A stretch of 64,000 nucleotides of DNA from Eutypella sp. D-1 (Eukaryota > Ascomycota > Sordariomycetes > Xylariales > Diatrypaceae). The stretch covers positions 5,766,001 through 5,830,000 of the forward strand of contig JAJTTP010000001.1 of the NCBI GenBank assembly GCA_023313575.1, written 5' to 3'. The notes under the pieces were generated by a model. It made no database searches, was not told the DNA's origin, and saw nothing but the letters and a program-made list of their open reading frames with translations. How positions within the stretch are numbered: the first letter of the stretch is position 1; every line of letters begins with the position of its first letter. This document shows positions 1 to 10,934 of this stretch, one piece after another. Position numbers and translations under genes: made by a program.

Positions 1-37
1 TCCTACCAGCTACCCCCCCTAGCCCAGCCAGTCAACC

Positions 38-2469
38 ATGCTTCGTACAAGACAAGCCAGCAAGGCCGTCAGGGCTCTTGCCCAGACATCGCGACAACAG
101 TACCGGTCCTTCACTACTTCTCCCGTCTCTAGCTCCGTTGTGGCGACGACGAAAAAAGTCCCCAGCGGCATAAGAAATCAGACTACGGCGGCTCAATCTT
201 CGGCGTATGTCCCTGCCTCCCACTTACCACGAGCCCTGGCCGACTCTTCTTGTCTTCTTGTATTCTTGTCTTCTTATCTTTCTGATACTGACACCCCAGA
301 CAATAATAGTGAAACTAGAGCTGTCCCTGCTCCCGCCTTCAACACCAATAGCACGAAGGATAGTAATCATGTGCAACCTCTCGTTAACCCGCGAGCTGTG
401 GAGATGGATGAGTCGTATGTGATTATTGCCGTCTTATATCTTTTTCGGTGCCTATGGGACCAAAGGATCATTGTGCGAAACTGACTGGTACCAGCTTCAT
501 TGGAAAGACGGGAGGAGAAATATTCCATGAGATGATGCTAAGGAAAGGCGTCAAGCATATCTGTTGGTTACCTTCTGTTCCCCCTCAAAAAAGAGTTGCC
601 TTCTAATATGAGTCACCCCCCTTATCATAGTCGGTTATCCCGGCGGCGCTATTCTACCCGTATTCGACGCTATCTATAACTCAAAACACTTCGATTTCAT
701 CCTCCCGAAACACGAGCAGGGCGCTGGGCATATGGCCGAGGGTTATGCTCGCGCTTCGGGCAAGCCCGGCGTCGTCCTCGTCACCTCAGGTCCCGGCGCC
801 ACCAACGTCATTACTCCCATGCAAGATGCTCTCTTGGACGGAACCCCTATGGTCGTCTTCACCGGTCAGGTTGTGACCAGTGCCATTGGTAGCGACGCCT
901 TCCAAGAAGCCGATGTCATTGGCATTTCTCGCGCCTGCACCAAGTGGAACGTCATGGTTAAGAACGTGGCTGAGCTACCCCGGAGAATAAATGAAGCTTT
1001 CGAAATCGCCACGAGTGGTCGCCCAGGTCCTGTCCTCGTCGACCTCCCCAAGGACGTTACCGCTAGTGTTTTGAGAAAGGCTATCCCAACCGAATCTGCT
1101 CTCCCTGGCTTACCCAGCGCTGCGTCGCGCGCTATCATGCAGGCCACCCAGAAGCAGCTGCAAGCCTCCATCCGTCGAGTCGCAGATCTAATCAACATTG
1201 CCAAGAAGCCCGTAATATATGCCGGACACGGTGTTATTTCCTCCGAGGGCGGCCCCGAGCTGCTCAAGGAGCTCGCTGACAAGGCCTCGATCCCCGTCAC
1301 AACGACTCTCCATGGCCTTGGCGCCTTCGACGAACTGGACGAGAAATCTCTGTACATGCTGGGCATGCATGGATCGGCGTTCGCTAACATGGCGATTCAG
1401 GAGGCTGATCTTATCATTGCCCTCGGCAGCAGATTCGATGATCGCGTGACTGGTAGTGTTGCCAAGTTTGCGCCGGCAGCGAAGGCCGCGGCCGCAGAGG
1501 GCAGGGGTGGTATTGTACACTTTGAGATCATGCCCAAGAACATCAACAAGGTTGTGCAAGCGACACAGGCGCTCGAGGGTGACGTTAGCAAGAACTTAAG
1601 ACAGCTTCTTCCGCATGTCAACAAGACCAGCATGGCGGACCGGAAGGACTGGTTCGGCAAGATCAACGAGTGGAAGAAGAAGTGGCCGATGAACGAGTAC
1701 GAGCGTGCCGAGAGAGCCGGGCTCATCAAGCCGCAAACCCTCATCGAGGAGCTCAGCGAATTAACGAGCAACCGGAAACAGGAGACGGTCATCTCGACCG
1801 GCGTGGGCCAGCACCAAATGTGGACAGCACAGCATTTCCGATGGCGTCACCCCCGGACCATGGTCACCTCCGGAGGCCTCGGCACGATGGGCTTCGGTCT
1901 CCCGGCCGCCATTGGCGCCAAGGTTGCCCGGCCTGACGCCCTCGTCATTGACATCGACGGAGATGCCTCCTTCAACATGACCCTGACGGAGCTCTCGACG
2001 GCGGCCCAGTTCAACATCGGCGTCAAGGTCATCGTCCTGAACAACGAGGAGCAGGGCATGGTGACGCAGTGGCAGAACCTCTTCTACGAGGACCGCTACG
2101 CGCACACGCACCAGCAGAACCCCGACTTCATGAAGCTTGCCGACGCTATGGGCGTCCAGCACCGGAGGATCTCTAAGCCGGAGGAGACCAAGGACGCCCT
2201 GAAGTGGCTCATCGACACCGACGGCCCCGCCCTCCTCGAGGTCATCACCGATAAGAAGGTCCCCGTCCTGCCCATGGTGCCGGCCGGCTCGGGCCTGCAC
2301 GAGTTCCTGGCGTGGGATGGAGGTAAGCTACCACCAACCAAACCCCCTCTTCCGTATTTTCTCTGTAAAGATAACATTTTTTTTACTAACTCTTCTGCCT
2401 CCCCCAATAGCCAAGGATCTGAAGCGGAGAGAACTGATGCGCGAGCGGACGGGCGGTCTGCACGGTTAG
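38..2469 (+). CDS. ILV2: Acetolactate synthase catalytic subunit, mitochondrial
   Basis: Condenses two pyruvates, or pyruvate with 2-ketobutyrate, in the first common step of valine, leucine and isoleucine synthesis in mitochondria. It uses ThDP, FAD and Mg. My exon model is 38-204, 319-414, 495-562, 631-2322 and 2411-2469, which closes in frame at 693 residues. The N-terminus (MLRTRQASKAVRALAQTSRQ) is basic and free of acidic residues, as in a mitochondrial presequence. The ThDP-activating Glu lies in KHEQGAGHMAEG (about residue 139). The ThDP motif begins GDASFNM at about 555 and ends in LNN. The Trp of VTQWQ, a herbicide-contact position in this family, is near 591. The spliced C-terminus AKDLKRRELMRERTGGLHG is typical of fungal Ilv2. 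Intron 3 uses the less common donor GTTGGT, but splicing there restores HIFGYPGGA. Family assignment is firm; intron 1 is discussed under findings. Confidence 0.96.
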
Positions 2470-4580
2470 GTTAGATCTCGGGCGTGGTAATGAAATACAG
2501 TTGGGGTGGCTTTAGGAACTTTTTTCGAACCCCCCTTTTTCTCTTTTTTTTTCTTCTGGGAAGCGATTTCTTCGAATTTCTTTCTTTCTTTCTTTCTTTC
2601 TTGCTTCTTTTTTCTTGTCGGGGGGTTATGTCATCATATATGGTTCTGGAAATACCACGGAAAGAAAAGGGGGAAAAACTGAAAAAGAAGCTACGAAGGA
2701 AGTTTTATAGGGGCTTGTGGGGATACTTATGTGGAGGAAACGCGACAGAGGAAGAGGAATGTGGGTACGGTGTCCGGCCCGGGAAACAGAGGCCCAGGGG
2801 GGACAGAGGGGAAAGAAAAAAGGCATAACAAAAAGTAAGGGGGGTTTTGGGGACAACAAAAAACGAAAAGAAAAGAAAAGTGATTGTTTTTCCAAACCTA
2901 TCATGGTTCCCTTCTTGATTTCTTTTTTTTGGGGGGCATCCCATCATCCGGTTAATCTCTGCGAGGGAGGCGAATGTCTGGCGCATGCTTGTTTCATGAA
3001 CTACCTATGTACGAAACTAACACTACCCCTACTTAACCTGGAGGACGGACGATGATAGCGGTATGGTATAGCTCTCCCGCCCCATCCTGCCTTGCTCTGT
3101 CTTCTCTATCTCTATGTATATAGCTCTACCCTACCATACCAAAAGAGGAAACGCAGAGGAGATGATGAACCAAGACTTTCGATGGGCCGAAGGACTCGCA
3201 TAATATAGAGGTGTGATATGTCCTACGGGTTCTGATCTGGACTGGGCTGGACTGGATTACTAGTCTTGTCTCGCGTAGAAGCGACGCCCCGCTCAACTCA
3301 ACCCACCTCAGTGCTTGCTCTTAACCCATTTGTGGTCAGGCCCGGCTTCCCCCTTGAGGAATATGAACTTAACTAGAACACTCGACGGGGCACATGGTGT
3401 GGTAGAGACGGTCGTTCTTTGGTATCCTGGAGACCGGGAGGTCTTTAGCTGTGTATGTATCTACGATGGTTCTCTAAGAGGAAATTAAAAGGGGTTTGCG
3501 GGAGAGGGGGATGTAAGGAGATATAGTCACACATCCGTAGGGTGGGCTACCTGGAGCCAAGTCTATATATAGGGGGCTTCGCTCCCCTATATTCATACGC
3601 GCCAGGGCGTCATATCTATTGCATCTGCACCCTATACTATATGATTCTGGCGAGCCTCCGTCGTATTCGCGGGCCACCTATCACTCTGGTACTATTCTCC
3701 CCTGACCGGCGCCGGGACGGGGGAGGGGGGGGGGATTTTGGTGTTGCGAGGGTTTTAGTTTAGGGGGTTCGTTCGGTCACTACTGCGTCGCTCTTTTGAC
3801 GAAAAGTCCCGAATAACACAAATACATGGGAGAGGACCTGGTAACAAACGTAGATTAGATTACCTAGATGCCATTTGCAAGACCTACGGACAAACGGACG
3901 GTCCTTTTCCTGTTGAAGAAACACGGTCCCAAGCTGCAAGCAGAAAACGTCCCACAAGCCCCCAACGGCCCAAAAAGAAAAGGCATTATAGAGTAGACCC
4001 CTTTTCTAACCACCGCCGTAGGAGAGGTTTCTCAGGTCCTAACCCCCCCCCAAAAAAAAAAAATCAGAAGTCATTATCGTCGTGGCATGGTTACCCAAGC
4101 TGTGATTAAATATAGAAGAGGAAAAGGATTAGAAATAAAGCGTGATATTGCAAAAACCTCGAATGACTTTCTATGCGATGCCCCTCCTTTCCTCTTGTTT
4201 TCTTTTTTTGCTGCGTAGGAACGTAAAACGAAGGGTAAGGATCCAAACCACAGCAGCTAAACCGTGCCCCCAGATAACCACTCACATGTCCAAAAAAAAG
4301 AAAAACAAAAAAAACCCAAAACTCATCCTTCACAAGAATACAGATTATTCAAGATATTCGGAGAGGCAAATGAGCAAGCAAATGAATCCTTCCCCGGCCA
4401 CCCCACCCCCCCCTTAGAAAAAAAAGGGCCAACAAAACTGACGCTAACACCTCGAACATGAAAACGCAAAAAAACAAAAAGAAATAAAGATAAAACGTAT
4501 CAGTATGCTTAATGAAGATGTTCCCCATTCTTGCGATGTTTGTTTGTTTCCTGGACGCCGACATATAGCACATGCCATTA
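2470..4580. other. Intergenic region between convergent ILV2 and ABC genes
   Basis: No supported gene. Both neighbours end here, so this is 3' UTR and spacer. It holds CT-rich and A-rich runs, a G-rich run near 3721-3734, and a 75-bp segment at 3564-3638 that resembles a repeat near 61.4 kb (listed separately). Short open frames here lack homology-like features and are dominated by low-complexity sequence. Confidence 0.6.
3564..3638 (+). repeat. LTR-like repeat fragment, copy A
   Basis: The segment starts with a short hairpin (GGGGGCTTCGCTCCCC) followed by TATATTCA, and later ATATCT and GCATCTG. A diverged copy with the same order of words lies at 61434-61510. By eye the two agree at roughly three quarters of positions. 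The hairpin-plus-TATATTCA arrangement suggests a retrotransposon LTR remnant, but no LTR ends or target duplication can be seen here, so the class is an inference. Confidence 0.55.
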
Positions 4581-7500
4581 TCACGTAGCAGCACCCGCAG
4601 CAGCGTCATCATCGCTAGTAGAAGTAGTGGTAGTGGTAGTAGCAGCAGAGGCAGCTGGGGTAATAGTCGAAGTAGAGTTCGTGTTCGTATTCGGCATAAG
4701 GGCGCCGGTGACGGGGCCGCACTCCTCCACACCGCCCTCGTCGAGCCGGACGAAGTAGTCGGCGTCGCGGACGGCCTCGATGCGGTGCGCGACGGTAATC
4801 ACGGTGCTGTAGCGCAGTTCCTGGCGCAGGATGACCTGGATGGCCTCGGCGGTGGCCCTGTCGATCGACGCCGTGGCCTCGTCGAGGATCACCACGGGAC
4901 TGCGCCGCAGCATCGCGCGCCCGATGCCCACGAGCTGCCGCTGGCCCTGGCTGAGGTTGCGCCCGGCGACGTCGACTCGCGACTCGATCGTCCACTCCCC
5001 GCCGAGCACGCGGCGCAGCACGTCCGCGCACTCCGCGTCCGTGTGCTCGTCCAGCGGGTCCAGGTTCTCCCGCAGCGTGCCGGGGAACAGGACCGGGTCC
5101 TGCGCCACGAAGGTGACGCGCTTGCGCAACGCGCGCTTCTTGACGCGCGAGATGTCCACGGACCCCACGCGCATGGTGCCCTTGTCGGGCCGGAAGGCCG
5201 CCAGCATCGCCAGCGCCAGCGTCGACTTCCCGGATCCTGTGCGCCCTATCACCGCACATGTGGAGCCGCCGGGGATGGTGAACGAGACGTCGCGCAGGGA
5301 GGGGTCGAGGCCGGGCGCGTAGCGCAGCGTCACGTGGTCGAAGTGGATGGCGTCGTTGCTCGTGGGCCACGCCGCCGGGGGCTCGATGTCGCCGTCGGGT
5401 TCCTGCTCCACGTCCAGCAGCTCCACCACCCGCTCCACCGACACGAAGTCCATCTGCAGCTGCCCGTAGACCTTGCACAGCGCGTGCGTGGCGTCGACGA
5501 ACTGCGACGCCGTCGTCAGCACGAACGCCGCCATGCCCGGCGACAGGCCCTGGTAGAGCGCCAGCACCGTCAGCAAGAACGTCGACAGCGCCGACAGCGT
5601 GTCGAACCGGAACATGAGCCACGCCTGCAGGCTCCAGAAGAAATGGTCCATCTTCTGGAACGCGTCCGTGACCTCGATGTTGCGCTTCTGGAAGTGCGGC
5701 TGCGCGCGGAACGCGCGGATCGTCGCCAGGCCGTCGACGAGGATGCCGAAGTTGGACATGAGCGGGCTCAGCGACACCATCTCGAGCCGCCGCAGGCTCT
5801 GCGACGTCGGCAGGAACCGTCGGAAGATGAGAAAGAAGCCGACCGTCATCCCTAGCGCGAAGGCGAAGAATACCGGCGTCGCCAGCGCTATCACCACCAT
5901 GCAGCTGCCCCACGTGATGGCGTGGACCGCCACGTCCTGCAGCGGCTGGATGATGCCGCCGTCGATCATCCCGATGTCCGACGTGAGACGGTTCATCAGC
6001 CGCCCGATCGGCGTCACGTCGTAGAACCGGAACGAGGCGCCGCTCACCCGCTTGATCACCCGCTCGAACAGGTCCTTGGCCGCCACGTACAGGATCAGCA
6101 ATAGCCCGCACTGGCTCAGCATTGATAGGACCGATGTCACGAGTCCGATGATGGCGTACAGCATAAGCCATGGCTTAACGTCATTTGTCGGATTCGGCAG
6201 CCCGTCGAAGAGCAGCAACTGGTCTCTGGCGTCCGTGCCGTTGTCACTGTTAACGTGAGCGACAATGGGGTTTTCAAGGCTCGAAGTGTACATAGAGACT
6301 TTTATCATATGCTGGTGCGCCTCGACCGCTTCGTAGGCCTCGCCCCACGCCTTGAGGAACCACGAGTTCACCACCATGATGAACCGTAATAGCGCGTAGA
6401 TAGCGATCAGGAGCGCCCAGGACTTGAGCTTGCCCGCCTTGATGTACGTCCAGTAAACCTTGGCCACAACACCACCCGAGGCCCGTTTCTCGTCCTCGAT
6501 GAACTTTTCGACGATCACGGCGGAATCCTGCTCTTCGATCTGCTGCGGCTCCGGCTCCTGGGCTAGGTTGTGGATCTCCTCCTCGAAATCCTCGCCCTCT
6601 AGGAAGCGGACGTGCCCGTCCTCGACCTCGAGCACTTGCTTGGTTAGCCGAAGACATAGGTCGACGCGGTGCGTGACGAGAATGACGGTGCGTCCCTCGA
6701 CGAGGGGGCCCTGTAACAACTTTTGGACAATGAACTCCGCAGTCTGGTGGTCGAGCGCGGCGAGCGGGTCGTCGAGTAGCAGGTATCGGGAATTGCTATA
6801 CACGGCCCTCGCGAGGGCGACGCGCGCCTTCTGGCCACCGGAGAGACCGACGCCGTTCTCCCCGATGTTCGTCAGGTCGCCGTTCTTGAAGCTGTTTAGA
6901 TCCGGAATGAGCGCGCAGGCCTCAAGCACCTTCTGGTACCGGGCTTGGTCTAGGGGGAAATTGAATAGGATGTTGTCACGGATGCTCATGTTCTGGATCC
7001 ATGGGGACTGTGCACAGTAGCCTACCATTTCGGTGGGCAGGAAGCAGCGGCCCTCTTGTTGGTCGAGCTCGCCGAGGATGCCCTGCAAGAGGGCCGTCTT
7101 CCCTGATCCTACCTTGCCACAAACGAGGGTGAAGCCGCGGTCGAATTGAAAGTTAAGATTCTTAAGTACGGGCTTATGGTTCCCCGGCCACGCGAGCGTG
7201 GCGTTCTCGAATCCGATCCTGAAGTCAGGGGGGTCCCGATCCTCGCCAGACTCCTCCTTGTCTGGTTCCGCCATGAATGCCTCGAGGCGCCCCATGGCGA
7301 TGCTGGCGTTGAGAAGCGTCGTGATGAGGGCGGGGACCTCCTTGAAGCTCTGCTCGAGCAGCGCGAACAGCTGGAGGGCGGGGAAGGCAACTTCGACCGG
7401 CAGGGGCTTCCCTGCGATGTAGGTGTAAGCAAAGAAGGTGAAGATCGGGAATAGGGCTGCGGCAGCGAAATTAGTAGTTCCGATGCCAATACTCCACAGC

Positions 7501-9200
7501 CCTGTCACGATCAGCTTGCGGAGCTCCTCGGTCCGCTCCGTCATGATGTTCTCCAGCCATTTATCCTGCCAGTCATACCACCTGAGAGGCCGGATTGCCT
7601 CGATGAACTGCCCCGTGATTTTTAGCCGCTCGTCGGTCACGGCTCGCCGGATCTTCTCAACTACGAGAAGCCGCCGTACGCAGGCCGCGTTTGCTAGCTG
7701 CACGAGCGCAACCCAGGCGATGCCGAAGAGGCAGGGCCAGCCCAGGAGGTTCCAGATCAAGACGAGCGACAAAATGAGTTGCAACGGTTTCGTCACAATG
7801 GCGTAGAACTCCCAGAATCTCTGCGCGACTTGATAAACGTCGTTCTTCATCAGATTTAGAATCTTTCCCATCGACGCTGGCTGCTCTTTCTTCTTGCTCT
7901 TCTTTTTGCTCTTCTTCTGCGCTTTTGTCTTTTTCTTAGGCCCACATTTGCATGGCCATAGGAAGTCGAGCAGTCGGAGCCTTCTCGCTTGGCCATTTGC
8001 TCCAGTGGTTCCGTTGCCATTCTCGTGACCATTTTCACTCTCGGGCTCCATAATGACCCCTCCGACGGATTTTCGGGTTAAAGTCTTGCCGTATATTGTT
8101 GTAAGCGTCTGACCCCGCGACCTCTCGTAAGAGCGGCGGCTGAACCACGTGTTTAATACACCAGATTGCGCAGCTACGAGGCGCAAAACCATGGTAATCG
8201 CCGAGTACGAAATTGACTCGTACCGGTATGCGGGCCCATTCTTGATGGACCGTAGTAACAACTGTAGGAGCATGGGAAGCGAGACCTTGATGCAGGTCTC
8301 GATCGTCCCCAGAAGGGTAGAGATCATCAAATCTAAGCCATTCGCCTTTACGAGTCGTGCGGTCAAAGACCCCTGAAGCTTTTGGAAGAGTTTGTAAAGC
8401 CTAGCGTGCTGGAATTCATAGGGAAGGAGCCACACATCTTCATTGTTCAGCTGTTTCCTATATCCCCGTTCTATCAGCGGCCTCAGCCAAGACACCGTCA
8501 TGAACTGCCAAAGGGTGATGTTGTCCTCCGGACTCCGGTGCTTGGAGTCCGGAGGACTCTGATATTCCGCTATCTCCTTTAATGTGGACTCCGGCAGAGA
8601 TGCCGGGTCCCGCATGGGCATGTTCAGAATAACGACAATCGCCGCAAACGCCGTGCCAACGAGAAGACATTGTAACGCGTCGACTCTTCCAGCTCCACGG
8701 TAAGACACGGCCAGCGCCCCGAGTTTGCAAGTCAGCACAGAAAGGTACAGCGCGAGCAAAGTTTTGGGAGTTTTCCGCGGTCGGGTCGCAACCGCGGTTA
8801 GAAAAATAATGAGCCAAGGTATTATGGCCAAGGCCGCCGTGAGGGTGAGTCGCGAAGACGTCACGGCGGCCGCAATGACGGATATGAGTCCAATGGCGGA
8901 TAAAATATGTAGAGCGGGCGGGGAGTAGGCCCACGCTGACCGTAAGCCATTTCCTGGAGCCTCGCCGCCGTCGGGCTCAGGCTCAGGCTCTCTCGCAAAG
9001 CGACTTGCCCATTGAGGCCTCTTAAAGGGTAGAAAGCGTGTGAAATAGACCAGGAGGCAGGCCCCTGAGATACTGGCCTCAGCGATCGCGTATGTTGTCA
9101 CATTGCCCAGAGCTCCATGTAAGGCTGTGAGTTGGTGGGTCTGAGGAGCGTCGAATAGAAAGGCATCGTGAAAGGAGCCATGTTGATACAGAAAAGTCAT
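4581..9200 (-). CDS. ABC transporter, ABCC (MRP) subfamily, full length
   Basis: Single-exon gene of 1,539 residues from the first ATG; the frame is open further upstream only through a GTG. Layout: an N-terminal hydrophobic block of several helices (about 25-200), TMD1 (about 275-600), NBD1, TMD2 (about 900-1240) and NBD2, with a Thr/Asp/Ala-rich tail. NBD1 has Walker A GKVGSGKT (about 695), signature LSGGQ (about 785) and Walker B YLLLDDP, where Asp replaces the catalytic Glu. NBD2 has GRTGSGKS (about 1318), LSQGQ (about 1415) and VVILDEATAS (about 1433). A degenerate first and competent second ATP site is the usual ABCC pattern. Members export glutathione conjugates, bile-acid-like compounds and drugs at the vacuole or plasma membrane; the substrate here cannot be read. 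An unusual Lys-rich insert lies in TMD1. The terminal AT/Thr stretch is low complexity. Confidence 0.93.
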   Translation of the reverse strand: MTFLYQHGSFHDAFLFDAPQTHQLTALHGALGNVTTYAIAEASISGACLLVYFTRFLPFKRPQWASRFAREPEPEPDGGEAPGNGLRSAWAYSPPALHILSAIGLISVIAAAVTSSRLTLTAALAIIPWLIIFLTAVATRPRKTPKTLLALYLSVLTCKLGALAVSYRGAGRVDALQCLLVGTAFAAIVVILNMPMRDPASLPESTLKEIAEYQSPPDSKHRSPEDNITLWQFMTVSWLRPLIERGYRKQLNNEDVWLLPYEFQHARLYKLFQKLQGSLTARLVKANGLDLMISTLLGTIETCIKVSLPMLLQLLLRSIKNGPAYRYESISYSAITMVLRLVAAQSGVLNTWFSRRSYERSRGQTLTTIYGKTLTRKSVGGVIMEPESENGHENGNGTTGANGQARRLRLLDFLWPCKCGPKKKTKAQKKSKKKSKKKEQPASMGKILNLMKNDVYQVAQRFWEFYAIVTKPLQLILSLVLIWNLLGWPCLFGIAWVALVQLANAACVRRLLVVEKIRRAVTDERLKITGQFIEAIRPLRWYDWQDKWLENIMTERTEELRKLIVTGLWSIGIGTTNFAAAALFPIFTFFAYTYIAGKPLPVEVAFPALQLFALLEQSFKEVPALITTLLNASIAMGRLEAFMAEPDKEESGEDRDPPDFRIGFENATLAWPGNHKPVLKNLNFQFDRGFTLVCGKVGSGKTALLQGILGELDQQEGRCFLPTEMVGYCAQSPWIQNMSIRDNILFNFPLDQARYQKVLEACALIPDLNSFKNGDLTNIGENGVGLSGGQKARVALARAVYSNSRYLLLDDPLAALDHQTAEFIVQKLLQGPLVEGRTVILVTHRVDLCLRLTKQVLEVEDGHVRFLEGEDFEEEIHNLAQEPEPQQIEEQDSAVIVEKFIEDEKRASGGVVAKVYWTYIKAGKLKSWALLIAIYALLRFIMVVNSWFLKAWGEAYEAVEAHQHMIKVSMYTSSLENPIVAHVNSDNGTDARDQLLLFDGLPNPTNDVKPWLMLYAIIGLVTSVLSMLSQCGLLLILYVAAKDLFERVIKRVSGASFRFYDVTPIGRLMNRLTSDIGMIDGGIIQPLQDVAVHAITWGSCMVVIALATPVFFAFALGMTVGFFLIFRRFLPTSQSLRRLEMVSLSPLMSNFGILVDGLATIRAFRAQPHFQKRNIEVTDAFQKMDHFFWSLQAWLMFRFDTLSALSTFLLTVLALYQGLSPGMAAFVLTTASQFVDATHALCKVYGQLQMDFVSVERVVELLDVEQEPDGDIEPPAAWPTSNDAIHFDHVTLRYAPGLDPSLRDVSFTIPGGSTCAVIGRTGSGKSTLALAMLAAFRPDKGTMRVGSVDISRVKKRALRKRVTFVAQDPVLFPGTLRENLDPLDEHTDAECADVLRRVLGGEWTIESRVDVAGRNLSQGQRQLVGIGRAMLRRSPVVILDEATASIDRATAEAIQVILRQELRYSTVITVAHRIEAVRDADYFVRLDEGGVEECGPVTGALMPNTNTNSTSTITPAASAATTTTTTSTSDDDAAAGAAT
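8523..8557. repeat. Perfect 14-bp inverted repeat inside the ABC transporter gene
   Basis: GTCCTCCGGACTCC at 8523-8536 is matched exactly by its reverse complement at 8544-8557, with a 7-nt loop. It lies in coding sequence for the linker between the N-terminal helices and TMD1, encoding SPPDSKHRSPED. Each arm also contains the palindrome TCCGGA. Confidence 0.9.
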
Positions 9201-10934
9201 TCTTGACGCCGAAAGTATTTGGCGAGAAAGAAAAAACCCATTCCGCAACACCTTAAACCTTAAAGCTACTTTCTGTCACCTTCTGCCGAATAGTTGATGA
9301 AAACACCTACTTCGGTGAGGTTAGCTAAGTAAGGCTGAAGTAATCAAAGCACGAATGAGGTTATTAAGCACTCACTTAGCAGGGCTGTGCAGGTGGTCTT
9401 CTAACGTACCTAGGGAGTTGAGTGTAAGTAGGTATTGTGGGGGCTCTTTTCTCACCTAATGAGGGAGCTGCATGGAACTTTCTACTATGTAACGTAAATC
9501 GAGTTGTTGCAGTCTCAGGACTGGATCTTTATGTACTTAGTTAGGTATGCTATAACTTTCTGTATTTAAAAGTCTGTGCCGACCCTGCGGTGAACATCTT
9601 AGTTAAATTCCACATCTTACCGGGATGGTCACTGTTCTGTTGAAGTCATCGGGGAGGCTGGTTTGTCAATGTACCCACCTACTGGTCTATACGGATTCAC
9701 CTAGATAACACAACGTTCACTTCGTTCTTGGTTAGATTCTTCAGCCATTCGGGTACAGTAACCCTAAGCTTCTACAGGATTGTACTTATGTGCACAGATA
9801 GGTAACTAGTGATTATGTATTATGTTCATATTACATTGGCTTCAGCTATGTAGGCGGCGGTCGTTGTTGGAAATCAACATTTTTTTTTTGAAGCATACTC
9901 CTATGAGCCTCGTTGGAGGACACTAATATTACATGCGTTGACCTATGACCAACTACGGAGAGATACCGCATATGAAAGAGCCCCGGTTAATATGTATTAC
10001 AAGCCCATCGGGTAGATTCCATCGAGGGCTTTTGTGGGCATTTATCCATACCTGTACGACTTTAAATGGAATGATAAACAAGTACGAAACCGGGTGTATG
10101 TGTTTCTAATTTACTAGTCAACTTTACACGCAATTTAGAGGCAATTAACATGGTTTGACCCAACTGCATTTATGTGAGGCAAGTGTAAACTCAGAGCGGT
10201 CGGCAGTGGCAGTCGGTCAGAGCCCAAAGCCTAATTTCTTCCAGCTGCTATGTAGTTGGACCTGTGGCAGCAGCCACCATGTATTACGTGACAGACAAAA
10301 CTACGCCAAACTTGTCCAATTTCTATACCGCAACAACCCACCCCTGACCCTACACCAAAATTCCATCCCTTAAATACATCCTGCACCCAACTACCAACTA
10401 CATACCTCGACTATCCTGGGACCTCCTATGTTTGCAGACCACAGATTACGACGCAATTTGTTTCCATTTCAGTTACTGGCACCAGATAGACATCCCGGTG
10501 TGCGACTGGACCACGAACTTCCACGAACGTCATGTATGACGGGATGTCTACGATGTCTACGATGTCTGAAGACAAAAGCGCGCAAACTACCGGCCGAATG
10601 GTCTGACTCGCCGATGCAGGCCACCAGGCCGACAGAAGCTGAAAGAGGGGGCAAATTTTTGATTAATTTTCTTTCAAACTATTAGAACACACGCCGATCG
10701 ACTTATGCGGCGGAATGTCCTTGTTTGGGGCCAAGTTTTTTTGCAGGCACTGCCTCAAAGCTGAAGTTAGGGGGCCCACCAGTGAGAGCTCCAGTTGTTG
10801 TGTGGCACAGCGAAAGGGAAACAGGGAATGGAAAAATAAAAAAAATAAAAACCAATAGCGCTTTCGCTGTTAGCTCGTATTCCACCACGTATTCCTCTTC
10901 TCTGCTCCTCAGCCTACGTTCCCTATACTGGTGC
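9201..10934. other. Intergenic region upstream of ABC transporter, downstream of annexin
   Basis: No supported gene. It contains the ABC transporter promoter (right-hand neighbour of its ATG at 9200) and the annexin 3' side. Low coding potential: short frames only, AT-richer than the flanking genes. A triplicated GATGTCTAC-like unit lies near 10542-10566, and AGACATCCCG/CGGGATGTCT form a weak, widely spaced inverted repeat at about 10487-10550. Confidence 0.5.

Noticed and set aside
4572..5855. 427-codon open frame on the plus strand
   Set aside because: It is antisense to the second nucleotide-binding half of the ABC transporter; GC-rich codon use on the other strand leaves it open, and its Arg/Asp/His-rich composition is that of a shadow frame.
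4615..6171. 518-codon minus-strand frame overlapping the ABC transporter
   Set aside because: Alternative frame of the same strand, very Arg/Gly/Ala-rich; the overlapping frame has all ABC motifs.
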